Of a stretch of 64,000 bases of DNA, positions 12,569 to 38,900 are shown in pieces. Origin of the DNA: Panagrolaimus kolymaensis. Lineage: Eukaryota; Nematoda; Chromadorea; Rhabditida; Panagrolaimidae. Under the pieces are notes generated by a model. That model was not told where the DNA came from. It searched no databases and worked only from the letters and a program-made list of their open reading frames with translations. Both the position numbers and the translations under genes were made by a program. Where the stretch lies: the NCBI GenBank assembly GCA_028622995.1, contig JAJQJQ010000019.1:868001-932000 (forward strand), in the 5' to 3' direction. Each line of letters starts with the position of its first letter. Position 1 is the first letter of the stretch.

Positions 12569-13255
12569 ACAACCATCATCATATTGATAAGCAACGGCAA
12601 ACATACATAATTGCAAATATTCGATTGAATAATCACAAAGTAAAAATATTTGTCATCAAAACAAAGCAATTATAAATCAAATAGATTTATTCATTATGGG
12701 TTTCGATAAAAGGAAAACACAATAAAAAGTTCTTTGTTTGATAAATAATTGTTTAGTAATTAAAAAATAAATTTTATTATTTGTAAATAATTTTGTATTG
12801 CAACAATAAAACGAGAAAGTTAAATATGTAACAGCTTTAGCTTCATTTTTTTCATTTATCCTTCAACCATCGAAGTAATTTCCTCACTTTTTAAACCATT
12901 CTTTTAAATTTAGTAAATATTTTTAAAACAAAATGTAAGAAGATTATGCTTCAATAATAAAAATTATTGTTAATCCATAGAAGAAGAAAAAAAATCAAAA
13001 GTTTTCTTGGTTGCTTTTATTTTTAGTATTTTTTTTTTAGAAAGGGAAGCATTTGAAAGCCACTAGAGAAGTTATTCCCTTGCATCCATCCTCTTTGGCT
13101 AAGAGTAACTAATTGAAAAGAGAGCTCAACGTTGATAGAAAATTTTTTTTTCAAAGTTACAACTTTCAATCAAAGACTTTTATTATTTTCAAAAAGGTTT
13201 TTTTCATTCATCAATTTTATTTTGCAAAAAAGAAAATCCATCAATCCAATCCAAA
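12569..13255. other. intergenic before arp-11
   Basis: A/T-rich, with the BTB gene 3' end and then the arp-11 promoter region. A more mixed stretch at 13,060-13,120 is the only compositional break. No further gene is supported. Confidence 0.4.
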
Positions 13256-14891
13256 ATGGAAACACCAAGACGTATTACAATTCAAAAAAGAGACGTCATG
13301 GAAACTCCAGCTTCAACAGCTAAACGTTCAATCTCTTCATCAGCTATCAAATCTCAAACTCGTCTTCTTGGTCTTGAAAATCGTTCTCCTGTAGTTATTG
13401 AAATTGGTTCAAGATGGACAAAGTATGTTTATTCCTTTAATAGCTTGCTTCTAAATATATATATGGGTTGTTTTTTAGATATGGTATAGCTGGAGAAAAT
13501 TCACCAAGAAATATTATCTCATCAATAGTGAAGAATCCTCGAACTGGAACAACTCATCATGTATTGGATACAAATTTACCAGAAAAAGAACGCAGAAATG
13601 TTCTTTATCTCTTTTTTAGAAAGGTCATCACCAAGTAAGCTCAATCATATCAATTTTTGCCTTTTCACAACTTTGCTTTCCAGATCTTTGGTTACTCCTG
13701 CTAATGAACGTCGAATTGTTATCGTTGAAAGCTTATTCAATAAAGCTGAAGTTCGTCAACTTATTGCAAAGACACTTTTTGAAGAAAACAGCTTTCAAAT
13801 TCCATCACTTTTGTATGTTCCTGCTCCATTAATGTCGATATTTCCTTATGCTTCAAGTACTGCTTTGGTCGTGGATATTGGATATCATTCAACCACTGTT
13901 TTTCCTGTATACTTTACTCTTTTTATTACATCCAAAAACTTTAATTTATGTTTCATTTTCCAGATTTATGATACTGTTGTAATGTTCAATGCTTATGAAG
14001 AAACTGATGTGGGAGCAAAACATCTAATTCAACGTGTTCGTGATTACATTGTCAAAAATGGTGCAGTACGAAATTATGATGGAGAAGCACTTCCTCTAGC
14101 AGAAGAAGATGTTAAACGTCTGGATGATCTCAATATTTCTGAAGATATTGTCGCAAGATTTTTGATGGCTTCCCGAAAATCAAGAGGAAAACTTATTCAA
14201 GCTAAAGGCAAGCTTCTTGTTTATTCATGTTACTTTTTGACCATGCATACTTTTTCAGAACATAATCAAGATCATGACGAAGACCTTCAACTTATTGTGC
14301 CAGATGTAGAATTACCTTTTGGAACAAAGAAACTCATCGTTCCTGGTTATATTCGTGAAGGTGCAGCTGAATGTTTCTTCACAAAAGAAGATCTTGCTGA
14401 TTCATTATCCATTGCTGAAATTATCATTAGAAGTATTAGAAGAATTCCAATTGATTTACGTCGTCAACTTTTGAACAATATCTTGCTTACTGGAAGCGCT
14501 TCAATGCTGTATGGTTTTTATGGTCGAATGAAAATGGAGCTGAAAGATCTTTTGAAAGAAGAATATCCACAAATGATCGATGATGTGAAATTTTTACGGC
14601 TTTCAAATGAATCAAATATTCCAAGATATTGTTCTTGGCTTGGAGGTTAGCACTTTTTTCCACATCCAAATGTAAACGATTAACTTTTTTGTTCCCTTTT
14701 TAGGAAGCCTCTTTTCTGATATGGAAGAACTTAATCATCGTATTTATACCAAAGAAAATTATGCTAATGAAGTGCCATTACCTGATTGGACGAATTACAT
14801 CGACAATTATAAAGTGCCAAAAGTACCTGATATGATTCAACGAGAAGATGTGGCTCAAATTATGGTAAAATTATCTCCTGAAACTGCATGA
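13256..14891 (+). CDS. arp-11: actin-related protein 10/11, dynactin pointed-end subunit
   Basis: Six exons (13256-13422, 13479-13634, 13684-13906, 13964-14207, 14259-14645, 14704-14891) give 454 residues, close to the roughly 420 of human ACTR10. The actin fold shows in order: PVVIEIGSRWTKYGIAGE (phosphate-1 region), the second phosphate region ALVVDIGYHSTTVFP, the hinge segment GAKHLIQRVRDYI, LLNNILLTGSASMLYGF, and the C-terminal SWLGGSLFSDMEEL, which matches the actin 'WIGGSILASL' segment. The first phosphate loop lacks the typical actin DNGSG residues, as expected for Arp10. In the family, Arp10/ARP-11 caps the pointed end of the dynactin Arp1 filament together with p62, p25 and p27 and helps dynein bind membranes. 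The fourth intron (14,208-14,258) uses a GC donor; without it the frame would stay open and add 17 residues. AATAAA lies about 90 nt behind the stop. The gene converges on the cdk-12-like gene. Confidence 0.88.
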
Positions 14892-16728
14892 TTTTGATTC
14901 ATTATTTTTAGCTTTCATTGTAATAATATTGTATGCTTAATTTATATGTGTTTTAATTATCCCTGTCTTTTTGTTAATTAATAAATCATTCTCTTTTTGT
15001 TGTTGTTTTTGTGTACTTTGCTTTGGATACATATTAGCTTTATGAGTTGCAACTTGCAATCCAAAACGGATTTCAATCGAGCTTTACAGACTATCCGTTG
15101 CTTCAAAATCAAAAGTCAGAGTTGTTTTTACACCGCAAACAAAGTTTATAAAATCTCTTTATTTTGACATAACAAGAATATCATACATACAAATATTTTT
15201 ATAAACATATTTTAGTTAACCCGTAATAATAATTATTGATGATGCACGTATATGAATTTAAAGAAGTTGAAAGACAAGAAAATAAACCTGAGGAAAGAAA
15301 GAAAGTTGAAACAATGAGGATAAGATTCGATCAATAGAAAAGTGAAATAAGCATTTTTACCTGATATGAATAAGAAAATGAAAAGTTAAATAAAGAAATC
15401 TTTCAGGGAGATAATGGAAAATTAGTTTTTAGAAAAATCATCGATGAAAGGTGTACCAAATCAATTTGGTTTAATAAAAGTTAAAACCACAATGTTACTT
15501 TCTTCTCCATATTTATAATTTTTAGTTTGCTTGGTCGATAGTTAGTTAGCGCTTTCGAAAAGTTTTTTCTTGAATTAAATAAAAGGATTATCAACGTTTT
15601 GCATAAGCGCAGTAGCAGGAGAAAAACTTTTTTTTTGCATAACAAATAAGTAACTATGAATGAAAGATACGCTGCTGCACTACTGACTGGATTAGGCCCA
15701 AATTAAGCATATTGAAGAAAAAAAGGCGATGGAGGATCCAAATTCCAAAGTGCTTTAACCAGCTGAGCTGATTATGTTCGAAAGAAAAAGCAGCAGCTAT
15801 GAAAGAAAGCTAGTTAGTTAGTTGATGCCTTCGCCTTTTACCGCTTTAATAATTAACTTTTTCAAATCAAAATTAGCGACCAACGTTGTTTTATGATTTT
15901 TTGTTTTAAAAACATTAAACAAAATCCATGAAACAACAACAACGAAAAAAGTTTATCAAAGCGAGCAATAATTTTTTTAGCGGCAATTTGGCATAACACT
16001 CACTCACATTCTTGTTTGTTTACAAGGCTGAAACGAACGCAAATCCAATCTCAACCAACCAAATTTTTTTTGTTAGAAGATGAAGAAAAGAATAAATAAA
16101 TAAAATAAAATAATTAAAATTTTAAACGCACCGTATTATTAATTAATTTTTTTGTTTGCACTCGTATTTCAGCTTTGGAAGAGAGAGAGAATAAGTAAAA
16201 ATAATAAAGAAAATTTTAAAAGAAACCTGTAAAAAATTATTAAATAAATAAATAAATTCTTGGTTTACTGTAAATTCAAAAATCGATACAACTTTTCAAA
16301 ATAATATGGAAATATTACTAATAAAAATTTAACACAAGTGATTTTCATGAAAAACAAAGAAACACGTATAATTAAAAAGGAGCAAAAACAACAAAAAATC
16401 AGGGAATTGGAAAGTTTTTACAGTTTTTTTTTTCACCGAAATTTGGATCAATGAAGCCACCCTAAAAGAAAAAGCTTTCCAAAACCCAAAAATAATCTTT
16501 AAAAAATTACAATTTATCAACAAAGAATAATAATTATTAAAGAATTTTATATTAAGATATTTTTTTCAATCCGCTAACTCTGCTAATCCACCGCCGACAT
16601 TTAATAACAACCAAATATCTGCAACTCCATCCATTCAGGCTTCACCGCAACTCCACAATCAAAGTAGTAACAAAAATTCGTTTTATTTTTCTAAATTTAA
16701 CAAACATAAAAATAGGTACAAAGAAATA
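14892..16728. other. intergenic between convergent genes
   Basis: Follows the arp-11 polyadenylation region (AATAAA near 14,985). The rest is A/T-rich with GAAAGAAAG-type purine runs. At 15,745-15,775 the minus strand has a segment like a tRNA D-arm/A-box (CAGCTCAGCTGGTTAAAGC) but no complete cloverleaf. The 3' untranslated region of the kinase gene lies at the right end. Confidence 0.45.
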
Positions 16729-19353
16729 TTAAACATATGATCGACGATTGAGAGAATAATTTGCAGAACTTGATGATGATGATAAAGTTCTTCCATTACC
16801 ATTTCCACTACCATTTGATGAGAAAGGATGAACAGATTGAGATGGAATCTGAAAATTTAATAAAAGGATGCGTAAAATTACACCATTGCCAATAGCGACT
16901 TTATTCTAAGTGTATCAGATACAAAAAAAGCAGGTAAAATGAAACTTACAACTTCATTCGATTGCTGTGATTTGACATAAGTACTAAAGGTATGACCACT
17001 TTTTCTGATCTTCTTCGACCACATTTCATGGCAATCTTGATTTTCTGGAAGTTTAGGAAGTCGAATATTTTTGACATCAATTCTTTCCAACCATTTATGC
17101 TTCAATGCTTCAGCTGCCGTTGGTCGTTTTGATGGATCAAGTTGTAACATTTTATCCAAAAGATCAAGAGGTAACGATGGAAGTTGAGTGCTAAAAAACA
17201 AATAGCTCATAATAACGAAACAAAAAGATAAAAATATTAAACTTACAAAGAATCTTTGACGATTCTTGGATGTTGCATAAGTTTGACATTATGATATAAA
17301 GGAAGCTTCTCAACACCAGGCCAATTTTCAGGTGATGGAGTACCACATGTTCTTGCAATCAAATCTAACATATGTTGTTCAGTTGAGCCACAAAATACTG
17401 GTTTTCTATAGAACAATTCGGCAAGGATGCAGCTAAAAATAAGAGCATTATTAGTAACTTTTTACTTCGATGAAAAACAACATACCCCAAACTCCACATA
17501 TCCACAGCAGGTCCATATCTTTCTAATCCATACAATAATTCAGGAGGACGATACCATAAAGTGATGACTCGATTAGTGTACAATCTGTCGATATGTTTGT
17601 GATATAATCGTGCTAAACCAAAATCAGCTAGTTTGATTTCTCCCCTGAAAAACAAAATATCACCAAAAATATGTAAGAATACAAAACAAACTTGTTAGTT
17701 ATAAGAATGTTGGAGCATTTGATATCACGATGTAAAAAGTTCTTTAAATGGCAATGTTCAATTCCCATTAATAACTGTTTGAATAAAGAAGCGATTTGTT
17801 CATTTGTAAATTCTACAGCTTTGGAATCCAATAAACCATGAAGATCATGTGGCATGTATTCGAATACTAAGTAAAACGATTCAATTCCATCTAAAAAATG
17901 AATCTTTATAACTTGAAAAAAGTTGAAGGTAACATACCAGGATCATGCTTAGATCCCTCCACAGCCACATCAATCAGTTTCACAACATTTCGATGATCAA
18001 GTTGTCGTAAGATTTTGATTTCTCTCACAGCCGTAATTGGGAAACCATCTTTTTCATTTTCAAGTCGAACTTTTTTCAATGCCACAAAATCGCCCTTTTC
18101 TTTATGTTTAGCTTTGAATACCTTTCCATAGGTTCCTTCACCAACAGCTTTGATTATTTCATAATCAGTTATTTTTCCATGACCCCAATCATCTGCAACA
18201 CGAGGTAATGGAACCTTTCCTTTGATCCTAAAACAAGAAGAAGATAAGATAACATAATAAACCAAAGGGTAAAAAGCTTACCTTGGCCGTTCAGGCATAT
18301 ACAAATATTGTGAAGATTGAGCTGGAGTAATTGGAGTCATTGCCATTGAACTTGTTCCAGGTGCTTGATCTTCTGCTGCTGCTGCTGCCATAGGCGGTGG
18401 AGGAGGAGGAGGTGGCGGTGGAGGTGGTGGTGGATCAATAAAAGAAGAAAATAAAGATGGCTGCGGTGGCGGAAGTTGTTGTATCATGTATGGAGGAAGA
18501 TACTATAAAAGTTAACTATAATAAAATCAAACAAGAAGACAAAAAACTAACCGGAGGTGGAGCAGGTATATTATTAAAACCATAATTGAATGATGGTGCA
18601 GGTGGTGGAATCGTAAATAAATCTATTGGTTGATAACCTGATGGAGGCGGTGGCAGAAACGACCTATAATCATTTGCTTCAATCTTCATCGATGTCAATT
18701 GTAAAACCTAAAAAATAAAAGATCAAAACATGTATGAATTTCACATTAAACTTACACTCGTATTTGAATCAAATGTTCCAGGAGCTGGACTAATTTTGAT
18801 TGGAGTTGGCGAAGGACTTGGTGAAGAACTTGAAGAAGATGAAACAGCTTTTCTTCGTGGTGAATTTGAACGAGATCTTGTTCTGCTTCGTTGAAAGCCA
18901 TATGTTCTTCGACCTCGATGTTCAGGTGAAGGTTTACGTTGACGATATCGATCAGAATCTCTTCTTGATGGAGGTGACGCTCGACGATATGGACGATGAT
19001 CTCGTCTTCGGCTTGAATAATGACTAAAAATTATGGAAAGTGAAAATTAGCAGCATTAAAACCAATAACATACTCCGGCGATCTTTTTGACGACCTTGGA
19101 GGGCTTCTACCATTTATTGGACCTCTTCGTGATGATGCTTCTCTTCTTGCTGGTGAATTTGACCGAGATCTTCTAAAAATGAAATTTTATTAATATATTC
19201 CATAACATGCATTCATTCAACATCAAACCTCGATAAAGGAGATGGAGTTCGTTTTCTTCGCTGCTTCTTTGTTACTGAACTTGATCGTTTTCTTGAACGT
19301 GATGATGATGCTTCATTATCAGCATGAGAGCGTTTTGTTGAAGCTGGTGACAT
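16729..19353 (-). CDS. cdk-12: cyclin-dependent kinase 12-type, RS domain plus kinase
   Basis: Eleven exons, 5' to 3': 19353-19229, 19172-19074, 19023-18756, 18707-18552, 18502-18282, 18227-17938, 17890-17692, 17644-17486, 17432-17247, 17190-16950, 16848-16729; 687 residues. Residues 1-165 are an Arg/Ser-rich region with many RS, SR and SP pairs. Residues 180-285 are Pro-rich, with a run of about 14 prolines. The kinase domain runs from about 312 to 610: glycine loop GEGTYGKV (319-326), FVALKK, the cyclin helix [14 protein letters not shown], catalytic HRDIKCSN (Asp442), ADFGLAR, then [12 protein letters not shown]. In the family this kinase pairs with cyclin K and phosphorylates Ser2 of the RNA polymerase II C-terminal repeat during elongation. 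The RS domain separates it from CDK9. Length agrees with C. elegans CDK-12 (about 730). Metazoan CDK13 cannot be told apart, but nematodes are thought to have one CDK12/13 gene. Confidence 0.92.
18380..18434 (-). repeat. poly-proline/poly-alanine coding microsatellite
   Basis: On the coding strand CCN triplets give about 14 prolines, followed by GCA triplets giving five alanines, within exon 5 of the cdk-12-like gene. Length is likely to vary between individuals. Confidence 0.75.
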
Positions 19354-20128
19354 TCTTCATGCAGTATGTAAGCATAAAAGCTGAAAATGAATGAACTAAT
19401 AAGCATACAAAGATAGTAAACAAGTAAATTGACATGACAAAAAATGTAAAACACGATTATGAATATCACGAAAATGGAATAACAAAGCGAAAAAGTGATG
19501 AAACTGAAAAACGGAAAGAAGAATATGGAAGCAAGATAGAGAAGCGCGAGATTAATCAGCAGCAAAAAAGGTAGTTGAAGAAGCTTATAAAATCACAAAA
19601 AAAAGTTTATAAATGCAATTACCAATATTTTGAAACCAAAAATCAATCGAACAAACAAAATGCATTTATAAAATTTTTGTGCAACTTTCAAAGCTTATTT
19701 TTTATTTATCAAAAATGCTGCGGTTTTCTCAAATTTTTGTTTTGCATTAGTAAAAATATTCTTTTATCTATGAAGTTTAAATGAATTATTGCTAAATTTG
19801 ATCGAAGAAAAAGGTTAAAATTTTGCTATTCGCTGAAGTTCGAGAAAAAAAATGAATGAAGGTTCAAAAAATTTGTTATGTTTTTTTCAATGATTGAAAA
19901 TCGCTCGCATGTGTCAGTACAATGTTTTCGTTTTGGGATTTTATTTTTTTGAATTCAATGGGCTTTTTTAAGTTGGTGTCTTTTTTGTTGTTTTGAAAGA
20001 CCTTGGACTTCATTGAAATATGTTTGTTTTTAGCGTTAGTAAACTGTTTATCGATTATTGAATGTAAAAAAAATAAGCAACAGTCAAACACAAAATACAA
20101 AATAAGAAATCATTTATTCATTCAAAAA
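19354..20128. other. intergenic between flippase 3' end and kinase 5' end
   Basis: About 775 nt between two genes on the same strand. It holds the kinase promoter at the left and the flippase polyadenylation signal (AATAAA on the minus strand near 20,113-20,118) at the right. The distance is too long for a typical nematode operon spacer, so independent promoters are likely. No other gene is seen. Confidence 0.5.
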
Positions 20129-23100
20129 TTATTTATTATTATTAACAATACATAAAGATAAATTTCGAGTTGATGGAAAATAAGTAGTTTCAAGCCTGAA
20201 AAACAACAATGACATTAATATGTTTTAAGAACCTTTTCAAAGAATAACTTACCATTTAAATATTACATCAATTAATAATGTTACAATAGGAACAAATATC
20301 AAGCCAAACCAAAAGTTTGGACTTGAGAACATAATCCATGCCATTCCATTCATATCCGCTCCAAAAGATAACCATGGCCATATTGAAGAATATACGATCA
20401 TAAATGAAAACCAAGAAACGATTGAAACAAAACACGATAACATCAATGGAAACGTCCATGAAGTAGCTTCAAGAAGAGCTTTCAAGCATACTGTAGCAAT
20501 AACATACTGAAATAAATGCTTTGATAAATCAAAAGAAAGTGTTAAAACTTGTTACCGTATAAGTAGAACATCCAAGCATTAACCATCCACCAATTTGACC
20601 AGATTCCCAAAGAACTGAATCACCCATAACAAAGTAAGTTAGAAAGAATAAAAGAAGCGAATGCCATATTGATTGAATAATCCATAGATTGAAAACACGA
20701 TTTGAAAATGCATTTTCTTGAAGAATTCGATAAAGTCGAGGATATTTGAGTATTGTATTAGCTTCTGTAGGTCGATCAAAGAGTCCAAGCATGATTGGTG
20801 GAAGTGCAGTGAAGGCCACGTTGAATAAAGCAATCATCCATCTAAAAAATGAAATGTAAAAAGCAACAAAAAAGAGTGAAAGTTACCGATCAAACAAAGT
20901 TTGTCCAGAGAAAGCAGAAAAGAATACGAACCATAACTGAATGATGCAAAAACAGATATTCTTGTAGAAACTATAAAGGATGACTTTGACCGTTCTATCA
21001 TGATTGAAAGCTCCATGAACGAGAAGTAAACGACGAAGAAAATGGAATTGACCAATAGAATAATCACTTGATGATGCAGCTTGAAGACCTTCTTGACCAG
21101 TAATTCCAACACCAACATTTGCAGCTTGTATCATAGCAACATCATTTGCTCCATCACCTATAGCAAGCACAACTCCGTTTGAAGCTTTACGAACCATTTC
21201 CACTATTTCAGCTTTTTGTGATGGCGTCATTCGATAGCACACGACCGTTGTGGCTTGTAACACAACTTCTTTGACAAACATTTCATGCTCGGACGATATC
21301 ACATCTTTGACAACATTTCCGCTTATTGCTAACGTAAAATTTCTTTCTTCTGTAGGTTTGACTTTGAGGATATCATCTTTGTGGTGAATAACATGTAATT
21401 GCGTTTGAGCATCGATGAGTGAACTTGATTGAGCTATGTTGATTGCAGTTTCTTTTTTGTCGCCAGTTAACATCCAAACTTTGATATCAGCTTTCTTCAT
21501 CGCCATAATTGTTTCGGGAACATACTAAAAATGAAAAGTAATAACAGAAAATAACAAAGCACATAAACAAACATCTTGAAGCTTGTCTTCGATTGCAGTT
21601 GCACCAAGAAAAGTTAAATCTTTTTCAATTTCATCTTCCAAATTAGCAATCAATTCTTCATCATTAGGTACATCTGTAATTGCTCTTGAATATCGTTCTT
21701 CCCATGATTTGTAAAAGTTAGCATCCAACGATCGATATGCAAAGCAGAGAGTTCGGTAACTTTTCTCAGAGTATTCAGATAAATGTTGTTCAGCTTCCAT
21801 TATTGCATCTTCTTGACCATTTGTGACGAGATTTAACATAACATTATCCTAAAAATGTAAAAAAAATTAAGGAAGCAATGCAAAACAAAACTTACAGCTC
21901 CTTTGGTGTACAAGAAATAATCACCATTATCATCATGAACAATAACGCTGGATCGCTTACGATCACTGTTGAATTGAATGGTGTAATCGACGTGATATTT
22001 AAATTTCTGACCAAGCTTCTTGATAACAACATATTCAGGAGTTCTTGTTTGAAACACAATACCAAGATGAGAAGCACTTCGCACAATGGCCGTTTCATCT
22101 GGCGAAGATCCATGATACTCGATTCTTCCATCTTCAGTTCTTTCAGGTACAACGGTATGACAAACAGCCATCATAGTGAGAAAGTGGTTGATATGACCCG
22201 ACTAAAAATGAAGCAATTATCACTTTGAAAGAATGTGAAAAACTTACATTGTCATTTATAAAGTCATCGATAATTTTAAAGTCTCGAAATGAATCTTCTT
22301 CGTCGTTACCATAGTTTACTCCTTTGACAGAACATCGCTTGAGTTTCATAATGTTTTTCGTTAATGTTCCAGTTTTGTCTGTCATTATGTATTGTACTTG
22401 TCCAAGTTCTTCATTAAGATTTGAAGTTCTAGCATTTGCAGGAGTATCGGATTCTTCATCATACATTTCCATATCCTAAAAAACTTGAAATAAAAAAGCG
22501 AAAAGTAATGAAGCTGTGATTTACCTGATTTATAAAGGAAGCTTGGAAGAATCTAACCAATTCGAGAGTTACTTGCAAGCTAATTGGAATCAAGTTGTTG
22601 TAGAGGATAAAGAAGGTAAGAACATTCCATCCAAAGTTTGTTTGAGTCTTTCTTTCAAGATACCAAGAGTGTTTGAGATAATATTTGTTGTAAATTGTAG
22701 CTCCACCACCACAAATTAGAGCTAACGCTACCAAAACAAAGAACAAAAAAGTGATCCTGTAATTTGTGATCTTGTTGATCGTTGATGTTTTCAATGGAGC
22801 AGTCTTGGAATTCCTCAAAAGCTTTGCATCATGTCCAGTGTAAATAACAGCACCATAAATCCAAGCAGTATTCTTTAGTCGAGCACCACGTAGTAACAAT
22901 TCATTGGATTTAAGAGCATATTTTCTATTATTGATGACCAACGTTCCAGAAAAGTTTGTAAGATCTTTATTTGGCCCTTCACATTTGATTTCAGCTTTCA
23001 TTTCTTCAAGTTTCTCGATGGTGTTGTAATGAACAGATGCTTTTGGAGCATGACAGATTTTGAGATTGGTTTCGCCATCGAGATTTGAAGTTTCAATATA

Positions 23101-23743
23101 AGCTAGACCATGATGTTCACTTGATGTAAGGAGCACGACATCTGCAGGAAATACTTGACCATCAGTTACTTTCACAATATCACCAACTTTAACCTAAAAG
23201 TTTATAGCATGATGAAGAGTTTATGGCATGATTGATAAAATTACATTTCTCCATTCAGTTTCTATCCATTCGTTGTTTTGCAGCACTAGAGTGATGTAGT
23301 AATTAACAATATAGTCCATTCTTTTTCGCTTCTAAAAAATAAGATGTACATGTTTATAGAAAGGTAATGAAGAAAAAAATGCATACCAAATCTTCAAATA
23401 TTTCTTTTATAGCTGATACAGACATGATAATCAGGAATGGAACAAGAGTTGCATATCTTCCAGTAGGGCTGACATCCGGTATTTGTTGAAGTAGAGAAAT
23501 TACCAAGAAGAAAATGTTGCTATATCGTCGAAATTGTTCAAACAGGAATCTTGGAAGGAATGAGACAATGCTGTATTTACAGGTGCTAATTTCATTGGAG
23601 CAAAACTTTGTAGGTTGATTTTCAGCATTATCATTATTGATTTTGATGTGACGAATAGCTGGAATACATGTTGATGGAGTTATAAGTCGATAATGTACAG
23701 AACTTGGTATCATACAGTCAGGAAGAATATTCCACCAAAACAT
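20129..23743 (-). CDS. tat-1: P4-type phospholipid-flipping ATPase (ATP8A/TAT-1 class)
   Basis: Ten exons, 5' to 3': 23743-23387, 23331-23245, 23193-22525, 22475-22248, 22201-21896, 21848-21573, 21524-20887, 20841-20556, 20506-20253, 20195-20129; 1055 residues. The order of motifs is that of P4-ATPases: [19 protein letters not shown] near residue 60, [12 protein letters not shown], the actuator motif DGET at 187-190, [15 protein letters not shown] in helix 4, the phosphorylation site DKTGTLT (Asp404), SSPDETAIV in the nucleotide domain, IEDKLQD, WMLTGDK, and GDGANDV near 764. The N-terminal segment (FCSN.IST.KY) and [12 protein letters not shown] are closest to ATP8A/TAT-1, which moves phosphatidylserine to the cytosolic leaflet with a CDC50/CHAT partner. 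It is about 80 residues shorter than C. elegans TAT-1 at its ends. The ATG lies 2 nt behind TTTTTTAG, probably a spliced-leader acceptor. Confidence 0.93.
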
Positions 23744-23745
23744 TA

Positions 23746-23765
23746 CTAAAAAACAAAAAAAATGT
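23746..23765 (-). promoter_or_regulatory. putative spliced-leader (trans-splice) acceptor of tat-1
   Basis: On the minus strand a long T run ends in TTTTTTAG and is followed by TAATG, where ATG is the chosen start. No coding exon could be matched upstream. This is the usual look of a nematode trans-splice site; a 5' untranslated exon joined by cis-splicing is the alternative. Confidence 0.5.
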
Positions 23766-25332
23766 GTGAAACAGGAACGACGTCGAAGAACAACAAAAAA
23801 TGAAAGAATCAAAAAAGAGAGACACGAGCAAAAAAATGGAAGCGGCAAAAAATGGCGTGGTTCTTGGAACGAATAATACTTGGAATATTTTTTTTCAAAA
23901 TTCAAATTTCAGTGAAAAAATTTTAGGAAAAAATATTTTTTTGTCGAAAAACTTTACATATTTTTGCTTTACAAAATTTATTAATAAAGTTTGTAAAAGG
24001 TTATTTGCATATTTTTTGTTGTTGGAATTTTTAGGAGAAGGAGCAACAACAACAATATTCCCTCTTTTTTTTCTAAAACTTTTCAAGTTTAGTCTTCTGT
24101 TTTCTTTTTTGGTTGATAAATATTTTTGTTGAATGAATTTTTTACTCCACATTTTTTAATTATTTTTTAAAGATGTTCGTCAACATTAAAAAAGCTTAAC
24201 GAAATTTTTCTTGATGCACAAAATCAGTGATACTTGCAAAAACACTTTGTTGTGTAAGGTTTTTATTCTTTGAAATTACAAAATCCTCAAGTTTGGTGGA
24301 AGTGTGTGTTGCTTATTTTTTTTTCCATGCCTAACTTTAGTTTGTTTTGAGAGATAGTTAAAATATTCCCTTTCTTATTTCGATGGTGATTCTTTCTTGG
24401 TAAATTTTCAAGAGATCGTCGTCGATGCGCCTGTGGCTCTTATTTTTCCTTAATGCTTTTTTCTTTAAATTACACATATTTTTTTTTTTTTTATTATCTA
24501 ATTATTTTATAACTATTAATTAAATTAACAATATATTTTTAAACAAAGTTTTTTGGGTAATAAGAAATAAGCAATGATGACAGAGAAAAAAATATATCAA
24601 TAATTTTAAAGCAAAAAATTTACAAAAAAGCTGCAAAGTAAAAGAAGAGACTTGTATTATGAAATTTTCCGGTTTTATAAAAGTGTTGCTTTTTTTAAAC
24701 AAATAAAGCACCCATTTTTTAAAAGAAAAACAAAAATTAAAATTAGGAGACAAAAAAAAAACAAGGAAAAATAAAGGATTTATGTATGTCGTTTTTGTGG
24801 TAAAAATAAAAATGATAAAAACGAATATCTGGAAATTAACAACCGAGAAAAATGGAATATCTTGTAAGTTTATAATATGCATTAAATGACGCCAAATTTT
24901 GATCCTAAAAAAGACACCAAAGCCATCGATAAAATAATTTCCTAAAAAAGCAAATTTGAATATTTTCGTGTCCAAACTTTATTTTTTGCTGTGAAATTTT
25001 GGGTAACAAAAATGCTGTAATTTGAGAGGCGCTGCTGATTTTTATCAAAAACGAATGCAAAAAAGAATACAATTTTATAAGCAAAGACATACTTTAAAGA
25101 AATGAAAAATTATAAAATAAAAAAATAAGACCCGAATAAAAGTAAAATAACAAACAACAATAAAAAAAGTGGAATAAAAAAGTAATGAAAAAAATAAATG
25201 GTTTTTCAGATGGAAATTTTTTTTAATGCAACACAAAATCATTCATATTTTTAGAATGTTTTTCATATGGAAATTTTTTTTATGCAACTCAAAATTAATA
25301 TAAGTATTTTTAGAATATTTTTTTAGATGGTT
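23766..25332. other. intergenic upstream of tat-1
   Basis: A/T-run sequence with several long open frames that consist only of Phe/Leu/Lys/Asn codons and have no domain. Holds the tat-1 promoter and, at the right, the 3' end of the gamma-glutamyltransferase gene. The CAGTTT-type intron motif is absent here, which fits its being outside the transferase introns. Confidence 0.45.
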
Positions 25333-38754
<13,422 letters not shown>

Positions 38755-38762
<8 letters not shown>

Positions 38763-38900
38763 CGATGGCTGGCGGATGTGGAGTGGCGACTATTACGCAG
38801 CAGACACGAACAAAAAACAAAAAACGAAAAAAGAATAAATCGGAAGACGACATAATTACATAAAACACAACAAAAAAAAACTCGATCGAAATGTGACAAG
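38755..38900 (-). other. predicted non-coding 5' exon of the transferase gene
   Basis: The motif array ends at about 38,757. Exactly there the minus strand changes to more mixed sequence and has a GTTAGT donor (CATCGTCA then GTTAGTTATT); GTTAG donors are used elsewhere in the window. A matching acceptor (CAACAACAG) lies at about 34,127 just before the start codon. This would make a 4.6-kb first intron. The exon's 5' limit is unknown. Confidence 0.4.

Noticed and set aside
15740..15785. tRNA gene on the minus strand
   Set aside because: A good A-box/D-arm segment (CAGCTCAGCTGGTTAAAGC) is followed by too few bases and no proper T-arm or acceptor pairing; at most a tRNA-derived fragment.
19354..20128. 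Operon of flippase and kinase genes
   Set aside because: They are on the same strand, but the spacer of about 775 nt is much longer than usual nematode operon spacers and both ends look like independent transcription units.
21878..22228. 116-residue plus-strand frame in the flippase gene
   Set aside because: Shadow of the flippase nucleotide-binding exon on the opposite strand.
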